A stretch of 13,867 bases of DNA, from NCBI RefSeq assembly GCF_965657105.1, contig NZ_CBFHNB010000059.1, positions 1 to 13,867 of the forward strand, written 5' to 3'. Shown here one piece after another: positions 1 to 6,532 of the stretch. The position numbers were made by a program, and so were the translations under genes. The notes under the pieces were generated by a model that was not told the DNA's origin, did no database searches, and worked only from the letters and a program-made list of their open reading frames with translations. Numbering within the stretch: position 1 is the first letter of the stretch; each line of letters begins with the position of its first letter. This DNA comes from Puniceispirillum sp965657105. GTDB lineage: Bacteria > Pseudomonadota > Alphaproteobacteria > Puniceispirillales > Puniceispirillaceae.

Positions 1-1
1 A

Positions 2-241
2 ATACCAACTGTTTCATCTTCCCCATCATGTGTTGGTTTGGTCGTTGCTTCTGGTGGTCTTGCTGATAATACTAACGCAACAGCAGGAAATTTAAACGCT
101 GTGACATCTCAAGGTGTGTTGGTTATTCGTAAAACAAGCACGCCAACAGGCAATTTGAGTGTGACATCGCATGCACTTGAAGTTGGTTATTGTGGTGGTG
201 ATGGCTTATATAACATTGTAGCACCTGACATACGTTTCTAA
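2..241 (+). CDS. 3' end of an unrecognised Ser/Thr/Asn/Gly-rich protein (partial)
   Basis: The frame is open from the left edge to a TAA at 239-241, so about 79 C-terminal residues are visible and the start lies outside the window. The visible part is rich in Gly, Ala, Thr, Ser and Asn, with short alternating hydrophobic stretches (for example GVLVIRK), and ends in PDIRF. It contains two cysteines. This composition is common in secreted or surface beta-rich proteins and pilin-like proteins, but I recognise no family motif. No transmembrane segment is visible. A strong terminator follows directly, so the gene ends its transcription unit and is not co-transcribed with the STAS operon. A TTG at 38 is the only internal start-like codon near the edge and is unlikely to be the true start, because the frame stays open upstream of it. 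Confidence 0.6.
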   Translation: MPTVSSSPSCVGLVVASGGLADNTNATAGNLNAVTSQGVLVIRKTSTPTGNLSVTSHALEVGYCGGDGLYNIVAPDIRF

Positions 242-253
242 ATATCAATCACG

Positions 254-282
254 CGCCGCCCGGGCCCTCCGGGCGGTGTTTT
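254..282 (+). terminator. Rho-independent terminator after the left-edge gene
   Basis: A perfect 8-bp G+C-only stem (CCGCCCGG at 256-263 with CCGGGCGG at 269-276) has a 5-base loop and extends by a G-T and a C-G pair. Four Ts follow at 279-282. It lies 12 bases after the stop codon at 241 and upstream of the STAS gene, so it insulates the operon that follows. Confidence 0.85.
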
Positions 283-313
283 CATTAGTTAATTAATAAA
301 TAATGAGGTGAAG

Positions 314-1024
314 ATGGCTTTTGATATTCGTATAAATGGCGACATTGCCATATTGGTTTTGTCAGGTGATGTTGATTTACAAACAACGTCGGATATGAAG
401 AATGACATCGTTGATATCATCGGCATTACGCAGCTGGATATTGATGCTTCTGACGTTACCTATATTGATTCGAGCGGCATTGCCGTGTTGCTTCTGGCAC
501 GCCAGCATTGTCTGCAAAATAATATCACCATCAATTTTATGACAGCCAGTTCGGCAATTTATCGTGTGTTGCAAATGGCCAAGCTGGAAACGATTTTGCC
601 AATTACAAAGGTCATTGATCATGTCGAAGATACAGGTGCCCTGGGTCTAGGCGGCGGCGATGCTTTTTCTGCATCATTTGCTGGCGATGACCCCATTTCG
701 CACGCCCAGCAAAATGACGACCCGCTTATGCAAAATCTGTTAGACGAGGCCGATACCATCTCAGATGACAATGAAGTGGAAACATTACTGCTAAATATGG
801 ACTCGCCGGAATTTGGGGCAACAGAAACGGCAAATACTCCCTTTGGTGAGGCGGTTTCTGATGAAGCGCTTACCAGAGCCTTGCTTGCTGATATTAAAGA
901 TCACGAAGATGACTTAAAAACCGATGTAAAACCTGCTGCCGGTATGTCGGTTGACCAGCCCAATCCGGTCGAGCATGGCGATGACCCAGATATGAGTTCG
1001 CTTAAACCTGGTAATTTTAGCTGA
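314..1024 (+). CDS. STAS-domain anti-sigma factor antagonist-like protein with long acidic tail
   Basis: A 236-residue protein. Residues 1 to about 105 form a STAS domain of the SpoIIAA/RsbV type: a beta-rich start (FDIRINGDIAILVLSGDVD), then YIDSSGIAVLLLA, where D52-S53-S54-G55 is the phosphorylation motif. By comparison with SpoIIAA, S54 should be the target serine. Typical anti-anti-sigma proteins are about 100-120 residues, so the 130-residue extension is unusual. The extension (about 106-236) is acidic, low in predicted structure, contains three DDP motifs, and carries three LxxxLL-type segments at 138-143, 155-160 and 186-191. ATG 314 is chosen over GTG 308 because GAGG at 305-308 sits 5 bases before it. 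The next gene starts 7 bases after the stop. Inferred role: phospho-switch protein bound and phosphorylated by the RsbW-like kinase and reset by the PP2C phosphatase encoded downstream. Confidence 0.88.
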   Translation: MAFDIRINGDIAILVLSGDVDLQTTSDMKNDIVDIIGITQLDIDASDVTYIDSSGIAVLLLARQHCLQNNITINFMTASSAIYRVLQMAKLETILPITKVIDHVEDTGALGLGGGDAFSASFAGDDPISHAQQNDDPLMQNLLDEADTISDDNEVETLLLNMDSPEFGATETANTPFGEAVSDEALTRALLADIKDHEDDLKTDVKPAAGMSVDQPNPVEHGDDPDMSSLKPGNFS

Positions 1025-1031
1025 AACCAAG

Positions 1032-2300
1032 ATGGCTGTTTCCGCTTCATCCATGACGTCAGTTAGTGACGGCAATATCACTTTGATGAACGGCATGGTT
1101 CAGCGATATGCCGAGACGGGCGATTATCTTGAAGGCTTGCGGTGGGCGATTCCACACATCCTTGATAATCTATCGGCTGAGGCTATTTCCCTGTTTTTAC
1201 ATCGCCCCGATCAAGCGGTGCTTGAATGTGTGATCTGCGACGGGCCTGTCAATATCACCGGTTTGAAAGTGCCGCACGGGCTTGGTCTGGTTGGCCGCGT
1301 CTTTCATGAAGGTAAATCCAATCTTGTCGCAGATGCCACCCATGATGATAGGCATTTTACCAAGGTTGATAAGCAAAGCGGGTTTAAAACCTTATCCACC
1401 GCCACGGTGCCTGTGCGTTTTGGCACAAAGTCCTTTGGCGTGATTCAGGCGATAAACCGCCGTCATAATCACCATATTCAGCATTTCCGGCAAAGTGATT
1501 TATCCTTACTTGAATCGTTGGCAGGGGCGCTGGCTTTGGCGATTTCGAATTTCCGTCTGGCTGAGCAGGTCACCAAAGATGCCTTGTTACGCCGCGATCT
1601 AGGGCAAGCACAAGAGGCGCAGGCACTTTTGATGCCTGTGCCCGAACAAGGCGGGTATGCAGCTGGTCAGACTTTGACCTCACGTCAGCTATCGGGTGAT
1701 TTTTTTGACTATTTCATGGTTGGGAATCGTCTTGCCTTTTGTCAGGGTGATGTCGCGGGCAAAGGCATTGCGGCATCTTTGCTGATGGCACGTTGCATCG
1801 CTTTATTCAGATATCTTGCCCGCCAGAATTTCAGTGTTGAAACAATAGTCCGCACCATGAATGACGAGTTTATTAATCAGCCGTCAGGCCAATTTATTAC
1901 CTTTGTCATGGGGTGGCTTGATTGTTCGACAGATGAAATAAAAATGATAAATTGTGGGCATACGCCGGTTGTCTGGGTCAAACAAGATGGCACGATCATC
2001 ACAATTGCAGCACAGGTGGCGCCATTGGGCGTCATTCCGTTTGAAGATGATGATCTGCACCCGGCGCAAATCACCTTGGATTGTGGCTATCTATATCTAG
2101 CAACTGATGGCATCACCGAAGCCCGTAATCGGGGTTTGGAGCTGGGCATGTCTCGCTTTGTTACGCTTGTGAAAAATCTCAAAGGACGTGACGTTAGTGC
2201 CAAATTGAATGGCGTTATGCAGCTATTTGAAAAAGGCAATTTGGTGACGCATGATGATGCAACTTTGCTGGTCATTTCATCGGGTGAAGATGATGGCTAG
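1032..2300 (+). CDS. GAF-domain PP2C (RsbU/SpoIIE-type) serine phosphatase
   Basis: A 422-residue cytosolic protein with no membrane segment. Residues about 25-185 resemble a GAF sensor domain (GLVGRVFHEG, then TVPVRF and FGVIQAINRR). Residues about 195-418 are a SpoIIE/RsbU-type PP2C phosphatase. Metal-binding and catalytic motifs are all present: SGDFFD at 221-226, GDVAGKG at 239-245, ATDG with D359-G360, and a terminal HDDATLL with D408-D409. The expected role is removal of phosphate from the STAS protein upstream, with activity gated by a ligand or signal at the GAF domain. The ligand cannot be read from the sequence. The ribosome binding site before ATG 1032 is weak, so translation is probably coupled to the STAS gene 7 bases upstream; ATG 1053 is a possible alternative. 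The 3' end overlaps the kinase gene by 11 bases. Confidence 0.9.
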   Translation: MAVSASSMTSVSDGNITLMNGMVQRYAETGDYLEGLRWAIPHILDNLSAEAISLFLHRPDQAVLECVICDGPVNITGLKVPHGLGLVGRVFHEGKSNLVADATHDDRHFTKVDKQSGFKTLSTATVPVRFGTKSFGVIQAINRRHNHHIQHFRQSDLSLLESLAGALALAISNFRLAEQVTKDALLRRDLGQAQEAQALLMPVPEQGGYAAGQTLTSRQLSGDFFDYFMVGNRLAFCQGDVAGKGIAASLLMARCIALFRYLARQNFSVETIVRTMNDEFINQPSGQFITFVMGWLDCSTDEIKMINCGHTPVVWVKQDGTIITIAAQVAPLGVIPFEDDDLHPAQITLDCGYLYLATDGITEARNRGLELGMSRFVTLVKNLKGRDVSAKLNGVMQLFEKGNLVTHDDATLLVISSGEDDG

Positions 2301-2700
2301 CCAGCAAAACCCAAAGCTTCGTTTTGCCGCCATTGCGGCTAATCTTGCCCCCGCGCGTAATGCTGTGCGGCACTATATGGCGCGCAATGGCTGGCAGGAT
2401 ATGGAAATGGATGTAAGTATTGCGCTTGGCGAAGTGTTGCAGAATATTGTGCGACACGGATTCGCCGCGCATGACAAATCAGGCCATTTCGTTCTGCATC
2501 TAAAGGCAACCGATCTGCGGCTTTATATCGAAGTGGTTGATAATGCCTTACCGTCTGATCCGGCGACATGGACATCAGCAGGCAAGCCGTTACATGAAGG
2601 TGGGCATGGTTTGCGTTTGATAAAATCTATTGCGCATAAAGTTGATTTTATTCCCTTGAAAACAGGCAATAAGGTATGTCTGTATTTCTGGAAACGGTGA
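2290..2700 (+). CDS. RsbW/SpoIIAB-like serine kinase (HATPase_c anti-sigma-type)
   Basis: A 136-residue protein with the GHKL ATPase fold of anti-sigma kinases. The N box is visible as EVLQNIVRHGF with E48, N52 and H56, and the G2-like loop is GGHGLRLI at 104-111. The G1 box reads DNA (84-86) instead of the usual DxG, a mild divergence. Length matches RsbW/SpoIIAB single-domain kinases. ATG 2290 (or ATG 2293, the next codon) lies inside the end of the phosphatase gene, whose stop is at 2298-2300; the open frame could extend back to 2251 but that would give a non-conserved leader. Expected role: phosphorylates the STAS protein and holds an unknown output partner, classically a sigma factor, when the STAS protein is phosphorylated. 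No sigma gene is in the window. The four-cysteine gene starts 7 bases after the stop. Confidence 0.88.
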   Translation: MMASQQNPKLRFAAIAANLAPARNAVRHYMARNGWQDMEMDVSIALGEVLQNIVRHGFAAHDKSGHFVLHLKATDLRLYIEVVDNALPSDPATWTSAGKPLHEGGHGLRLIKSIAHKVDFIPLKTGNKVCLYFWKR

Positions 2701-2707
2701 GGGCGGC

Positions 2708-2956
2708 ATGGCTGATAAACTGGTGACGCGCCCCTATTGCCAAGAATGCCGCTTTTGGGATGTGATGCATGACCGTATCAGCACCAAGGCGCAAGAAGGC
2801 CGTTGTCGCCGTCATGCCCCGCATCCCGAAGCCCCGCTGGAAAGTTCATCTGTGATTTTTGATCGCGGTACGGTCTGGCCAGCCACATTTGATGATGATT
2901 GGTGCGGTGAAGGTCAGCATTTTGACAATGTTGATATTTTTGATGATGTCACATGA
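2708..2956 (+). CDS. Small four-cysteine protein (CxxCRFW...CRRHAP...DWCGE), function unknown
   Basis: An 82-residue protein with four cysteines: C11 and C14 (CQECRFW), C33 (GRCRRHAP) and C66 (DWCGE). The pattern CxxC-RFW, CRR-x-AP, WP-x-T, DWCGE matches a small uncharacterised protein type I know from many bacteria and phages, usually ending soon after DWCGEF. The cysteines could bind zinc or an iron-sulfur cluster; the sequence alone cannot decide. Here the conserved part ends near residue 68 and a 14-residue acidic tail follows. ATG 2708 has GAGGG at 2699-2703 as ribosome binding site. It starts 7 bases after the kinase gene, so it belongs to the partner-switching operon. Its last 43 bases overlap the 3' end of the opposing lipoprotein gene. 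It may be a redox or metal-sensing accessory of the switch, which is speculation. Confidence 0.8.
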   Translation: MADKLVTRPYCQECRFWDVMHDRISTKAQEGRCRRHAPHPEAPLESSSVIFDRGTVWPATFDDDWCGEGQHFDNVDIFDDVT

Positions 2957-3537
2957 CAGGCCAATCTTGCTGATAATGCCTCAAGTGTCTTGGCCAGTGC
3001 GATCTGTAATCCATGCACCCCATCCAGCGATGATACCCCGTCAAGCGACGCTGTTTTGCGCAGCACATCATGTAGCACTATATCATCATCCTGGTTGCGT
3101 ATGACAAATCCCATTTCGACAATGGCATGCGCATCAGGCGTAAAAGCGAATAGACGCATATCAATGTCCATCGTGTAATCTGGATCTTGCATAGTTACAT
3201 TTGTGCCAAAGCGGATATCGTAGCTGGCACTATCCAGCGTCTCGCTGATCGTGCGTTTTAATAACAAGGCCGGGGCGCTATGCCAGTAATGCCCGCGGTT
3301 TTCTTGTAGCTGGATCGGATCCGTAGCACTGATAATCACCAAAGCACGGCTTGACTGGATGCCGCGCATATCCAGCTTACGAAGCTGGATCGACGCCTCG
3401 GTGCCATAGCGGGTCGGCGGAACTGACGTTTCGATATTATAATGCGTGTCGGCCATGCGGGGGGCAGGGGATGTGCATCCCCCCATGCTGGTCAGTATCA
3501 ACATAATGACGCTAAAGCGAATGGTAAAATGAGTCAT
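2914..3537 (-). CDS. PqiC/ABC_trans_aux-like outer-membrane lipoprotein of the MCE system
   Basis: A 207-residue protein with a lipoprotein signal: short charged start, hydrophobic stretch at about 7-16, and SMGGC with C21 as the likely lipidated cysteine (the -3 residue is Met, not the usual Leu). The mature part has the size and pattern of the ABC-type transport auxiliary lipoproteins (PqiC/YmbA, DUF330): an N-terminal strand with YNIETSVPPTRYG, a conserved LDMRGIQSS strand, then WHSAPALLLKRTISETL, and a helical end (GLQIALAKTLEAL). Such proteins occur last in MCE operons and probably link the MCE tunnel to the outer membrane. It starts 31 bases after the MCE gene. GGGAG lies 7 bases before the ATG. 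The 3' end overlaps the opposing four-cysteine gene. Confidence 0.8.
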   Translation of the reverse strand: MTHFTIRFSVIMLILTSMGGCTSPAPRMADTHYNIETSVPPTRYGTEASIQLRKLDMRGIQSSRALVIISATDPIQLQENRGHYWHSAPALLLKRTISETLDSASYDIRFGTNVTMQDPDYTMDIDMRLFAFTPDAHAIVEMGFVIRNQDDDIVLHDVLRKTASLDGVSSLDGVHGLQIALAKTLEALSARLACHVTSSKISTLSKC

Positions 3538-3568
3538 GAGACAGCTCCCGGCATAAGTGATAACAATA

Positions 3569-4639
3569 TTATTGCGACCCCATAATCAGCAGACTTGGAT
3601 TGTCACGAATGCGCGCGGTCATTTCTTCAAGATTGAGGGATACATTTTCCATGCGCAGTAAAAAGGCTTCGACACGGTCTGAACTGGCCAGCGATAAATC
3701 CTGAATGACCTGGCTAGTGTGTGAACTGGTCGAAACGATATCATTCATCGTCGATACGGTTTCACTTATATCGTCAAGCACGCTATTGATATGCGTTGCA
3801 TTCTGATTGTCGGTGATGTCTTCAATGTTGCGCACCGCGCGATTGGCGATTTCCAGCGTTGTTTGCAATTTGGCACTTGCTTGTTCAAAATGTGCCACTG
3901 CGGCGTTGATCCGTGCCATATTCATATCTGAAACAACGCTGTTGGTGCGCTCGGTGATGGCTAAGGCGACGTTTGACGTGTTTTCTATATTATCTAGCGT
4001 GCGGGTGATGGATGCGCTATTGCTGGCGCTGGCAACATTGGCAATGTTCTGACTTGCTTGTTTCATATTGGTCATGATCTCGGGTGCCTGTTGTGAAATT
4101 TGTGATGTCAGCCCCGTCATGCCTGCAAGTGCGTCTCTGCCTTCGCCATCTAGAATGTCACGGACTGTATCAAGCAAAGGCGCTAGATTCGATTGTGCGA
4201 TCATAGTCAATTTATCGGCGGTGCGGCTGATTTCCGCCATCACATTAACAGCGTCTATTGATGGTATTTGCGATCCGACAGGCAAGCGTTCCCCCGACCC
4301 AGCTTTGATCTGAATGGCATTGGCTGACAGCAAGGATATGGCGGATATTTCGGCTATACTATCTTGGGGGATATGCCATCCGGATGTGATATCGAGATTG
4401 ATGCGAAACCGCATGCCTTCATCGCTGGATATCGGCTCAATCGAGTCAACTGACCCAACCGTATAGCCTTCATAAACAACAACGGCACCGCTGCGGAGTC
4501 CGGCAACATTTAAAAAAAACGCGTGATAGCGGTCATACAGCCCCAACTGCCCGCGAACAATCACAAAAATTACTGCAATAAGAACGGCACCGCCAAGCAC
4601 AAAAATCCCAGCCATAAGATCAGCTTGTTTCAAACGCAT
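3569..4639 (-). CDS. mlaD: MlaD-like MCE-domain protein of a lipid ABC transporter
   Basis: A 356-residue protein. Residues 9-28 form one N-terminal transmembrane helix (GIFVLGGAVLIAVIFVIV). Residues about 38-128 form a single MCE domain with the typical GLRSGAVVVYEGYTVGSV strand pattern and the WHIPQDS and ISLLSANAIQI segments. Residues about 135-356 are a long helical, coiled-coil-prone tail rich in Ser, Thr, Asn and Ala. E. coli MlaD is only about 180 residues, so this is the long-tailed type, in which the tail could build a periplasmic tube or needle. Expected role: a hexameric lipid-binding ring on the periplasmic side of the inner membrane, working with the permease and ATPase encoded just upstream. 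Gap to the ATPase gene is 18 bases, with AGAGGA upstream of the ATG. Confidence 0.92.
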   Translation of the reverse strand: MRLKQADLMAGIFVLGGAVLIAVIFVIVRGQLGLYDRYHAFFLNVAGLRSGAVVVYEGYTVGSVDSIEPISSDEGMRFRINLDITSGWHIPQDSIAEISAISLLSANAIQIKAGSGERLPVGSQIPSIDAVNVMAEISRTADKLTMIAQSNLAPLLDTVRDILDGEGRDALAGMTGLTSQISQQAPEIMTNMKQASQNIANVASASNSASITRTLDNIENTSNVALAITERTNSVVSDMNMARINAAVAHFEQASAKLQTTLEIANRAVRNIEDITDNQNATHINSVLDDISETVSTMNDIVSTSSHTSQVIQDLSLASSDRVEAFLLRMENVSLNLEEMTARIRDNPSLLIMGSQ

Positions 4640-4657
4640 GGGATATTCCTCTGTTCA

Positions 4658-5446
4658 TTAGGCTTCACCAAGAAGCCGTTTCAGATGTGCTTCCTGACTA
4701 ATTGCTTCATCATCGGCAACACGGTTTATGAGATTTTGAATACGCTGATTAGCGCTGGTTTTTATGTCACGAACAGACCCTGAAAAAATGATATGTCCGC
4801 GATCAAGCACGATAATACGGTCGGCAATTTTAAAGGCGCTTTCCAATTCATGCGTCACCACCACAACACTCATTTGAAGGCTGTCTCGTAGTTTGATTAT
4901 CAAGTCGTCAAGTGATGCCGAGATCACCGGATCCAGACCTGCCGAAGGTTCATCCATGAATACAATGCGCGGATCAAGCGCGATGGCGCGCGCAACGGCG
5001 GCACGTTTGAGCATACCGCCTGAAAGTGCCGATGGTAACAATGCCTCTTTGCCAAGCAATCCAACGAAATCAAGCTTCATTCGTACAATGATTTCAATCA
5101 TATCAGGGGTAAGGTTGGTGTTCTCGATAAGCGGTAATGCCACATTATCGCCTACAGTTAATGACGATAAAAGCGCACCAGTCTGAAAGGCAACGCCGAT
5201 ATCTTTAAGCAGATGCAAACGGTCATATTCACCAACGTCATAAAGCGGCTGGCCGAATAATTTAACGTCACCACGCATGGGTGGTTTAAGGCCGATCAGA
5301 TGCCGCAAAAAGGTTGATTTGCCGGATCCAGAGCCGCCCATAATCACGACAATTTCGTGCTTGTCGATATGTATGTTGCAATCATGAATAACGGCTTGTC
5401 CAGCATAGCCGCCATACAGATTTGTTACAGTGAGTGGTAACGGCAT
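4658..5446 (-). CDS. mlaF: MlaF-like ABC transporter ATPase (MCE system)
   Basis: A 262-residue ABC ATPase with all motifs intact: Walker A GGSGSGKST at 37-45, Q-loop Q88 followed by TGALL, signature LSGGMLKRAAVARA at 141-154, Walker B IVFMDEP with catalytic E166, D-loop around D172, and switch H199 (VVTHE). The Q-loop TGALL and the LSGGM signature are typical of the MlaF/Ttg2A/Mkl class rather than of nutrient importers. It powers lipid movement through the MlaE permease and MlaD ring; the direction of transport cannot be read from the sequence. It starts 9 bases after the permease stop codon, so the two are certainly co-transcribed. No STAS gene of the MlaB type, the usual stabilising partner of MlaF, is in this operon. 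Confidence 0.94.
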   Translation of the reverse strand: MPLPLTVTNLYGGYAGQAVIHDCNIHIDKHEIVVIMGGSGSGKSTFLRHLIGLKPPMRGDVKLFGQPLYDVGEYDRLHLLKDIGVAFQTGALLSSLTVGDNVALPLIENTNLTPDMIEIIVRMKLDFVGLLGKEALLPSALSGGMLKRAAVARAIALDPRIVFMDEPSAGLDPVISASLDDLIIKLRDSLQMSVVVVTHELESAFKIADRIIVLDRGHIIFSGSVRDIKTSANQRIQNLINRVADDEAISQEAHLKRLLGEA

Positions 5447-5455
5447 GGCAGATCC

Positions 5456-6256
5456 CTATAAAATCAGTGCAAACATAGCGTCGGCAGCAATGATCGCCGC
5501 GATACATGAAACGACTGACGATGTGGTGGCCGCGCCCAGGCGGTCGGCACCGCCAGAAACCCGAAGCCCTTTGCAGATGCCAATCAGCGCAATCAGCACC
5601 GCAAAGATGATCGCTTTGCCAAACCCATGTATCAGGTCGGTAATCGTCACAACCGCCAAAATATCTGCCCAATAGGCAGCAGGGGCGATACCAAGCACCG
5701 TATCAATATATAGGCTGGCTGCCCAGAAAGCGCTGACATTGGCTATCGCGACGAGGATCGGTAGGGCTAAAAGCAGAGCCACCAAAGCAGGCGCAACGAC
5801 AAAGCGTATAGGTGATATACCCATGACCTTTAGCGCATCAAGTTCGCCATTCAACTGCATTGACCCGACTCGGCTTGTCAGTTGCGATCCTGATCGACCG
5901 GCAACAATGATGCCGGTGATAAGCGGCGCAAATTCCCGTGGAATTGACAAGGCCAAACCGAATGTAACTTGGCTTTCAGCACCAAAGATGCGAAGCGAAT
6001 GCACCCCTTGAATCGACAACATTATGCCGATCGTTGCCGCCATCAAGATAACGACAGGTAAAGCATCGATACCACTTGATCTGATATCGCTCACTACATG
6101 CCGCAAGCGCACAGGTTGACCGCGCCGAAATCCAGAACATAAAAGCAATATGGCGGTGGCGAAAACCCGCGATATGAAACCTGAAAAAGCGACAAAATTC
6201 AAAGCCGTCATACCAATGCAGGTAAGGCGGTGATTAATCTTTTCGATAGCGCTCAC
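5456..6256 (-). CDS. mlaE: MlaE-like permease of the MCE lipid transporter
   Basis: A 266-residue integral membrane protein of the MlaE family, with hydrophobic segments at about 65-82, 105-122, 150-175, 185-205, 213-228 and 245-266. The family core is clear: REFAPLITGIIVAGRSGSQL starting at residue 107, then ELDALKVMGISP at 138-149, matching the conserved cytoplasmic coupling region of MlaE. The start is GTG at 6254-6256 with a weak ribosome binding site; ATG at 6209-6211 (residue 16) is an alternative that leaves the core intact. It is the first gene of the leftward MCE operon, so the operon promoter should lie in 6257-6400, which is very A+T-rich. Confidence 0.92.
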   Translation of the reverse strand: MSAIEKINHRLTCIGMTALNFVAFSGFISRVFATAILLLCSGFRRGQPVRLRHVVSDIRSSGIDALPVVILMAATIGIMLSIQGVHSLRIFGAESQVTFGLALSIPREFAPLITGIIVAGRSGSQLTSRVGSMQLNGELDALKVMGISPIRFVVAPALVALLLALPILVAIANVSAFWAASLYIDTVLGIAPAAYWADILAVVTITDLIHGFGKAIIFAVLIALIGICKGLRVSGGADRLGAATTSSVVSCIAAIIAADAMFALIL

Positions 6257-6427
6257 GAGCTAAAAACCCCAGACAGTTTAACTTATAAATTAGGGTAAAT
6301 TAATTAATTGGCATGAACGAAATCTGCATGACTTTAATTTTTTCTGCTTTCGCAGCAGATACGGTTGTTTTTGTTGTCTAGGCTTACTTTTTATCATAGG
6401 TTGGTTAATATACTTTTAACAATCGCG

Positions 6428-6443
6428 CCAAATTTATATTTGG
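6428..6443. promoter_or_regulatory. Inverted repeat upstream of the ParA-like gene; candidate operator
   Basis: CCAAAT (6428-6433) and ATTTGG (6438-6443) are perfect complements separated by TTAT. The site lies 90 bases before the TTG start of the ParA-like gene, in the 276-base divergent region between it and the MCE operon. A -10-like TATACT lies just upstream at 6409-6414, but without a convincing -35. Apart from A+T-rich stretches and a small CTGC...GCAG hairpin at 6344-6358, nothing else stands out in 6257-6532. Function as an operator is inferred from symmetry and position only. Confidence 0.35.
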
Positions 6444-6532
6444 TTTTGTCCTATCTGAGAAACGATGTTGGCTGCGAGTTGTTTGGTTTTGGCGCATAAC
6501 CATTGGGTTAATGTCGTCTTGGGGGACCACAA

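Noticed and set aside
286..300. TTAATTAA-type A+T repeats here and at about 6299-6309 as a shared regulatory site
   Set aside because: Such A+T words are expected by chance in A+T-rich intergenic DNA, and no longer match extends between the two places.
2859..3178. Plus-strand open frames after the kinase operon
   Set aside because: They are antisense to the lipoprotein gene or in another frame of the four-cysteine gene, with no ribosome binding site and no family pattern.
6344..6358. CTGCTTTCGCAGCAG hairpin as a terminator
   Set aside because: The run of Ts lies on the wrong side for plus-strand termination, and no minus-strand gene ends there.
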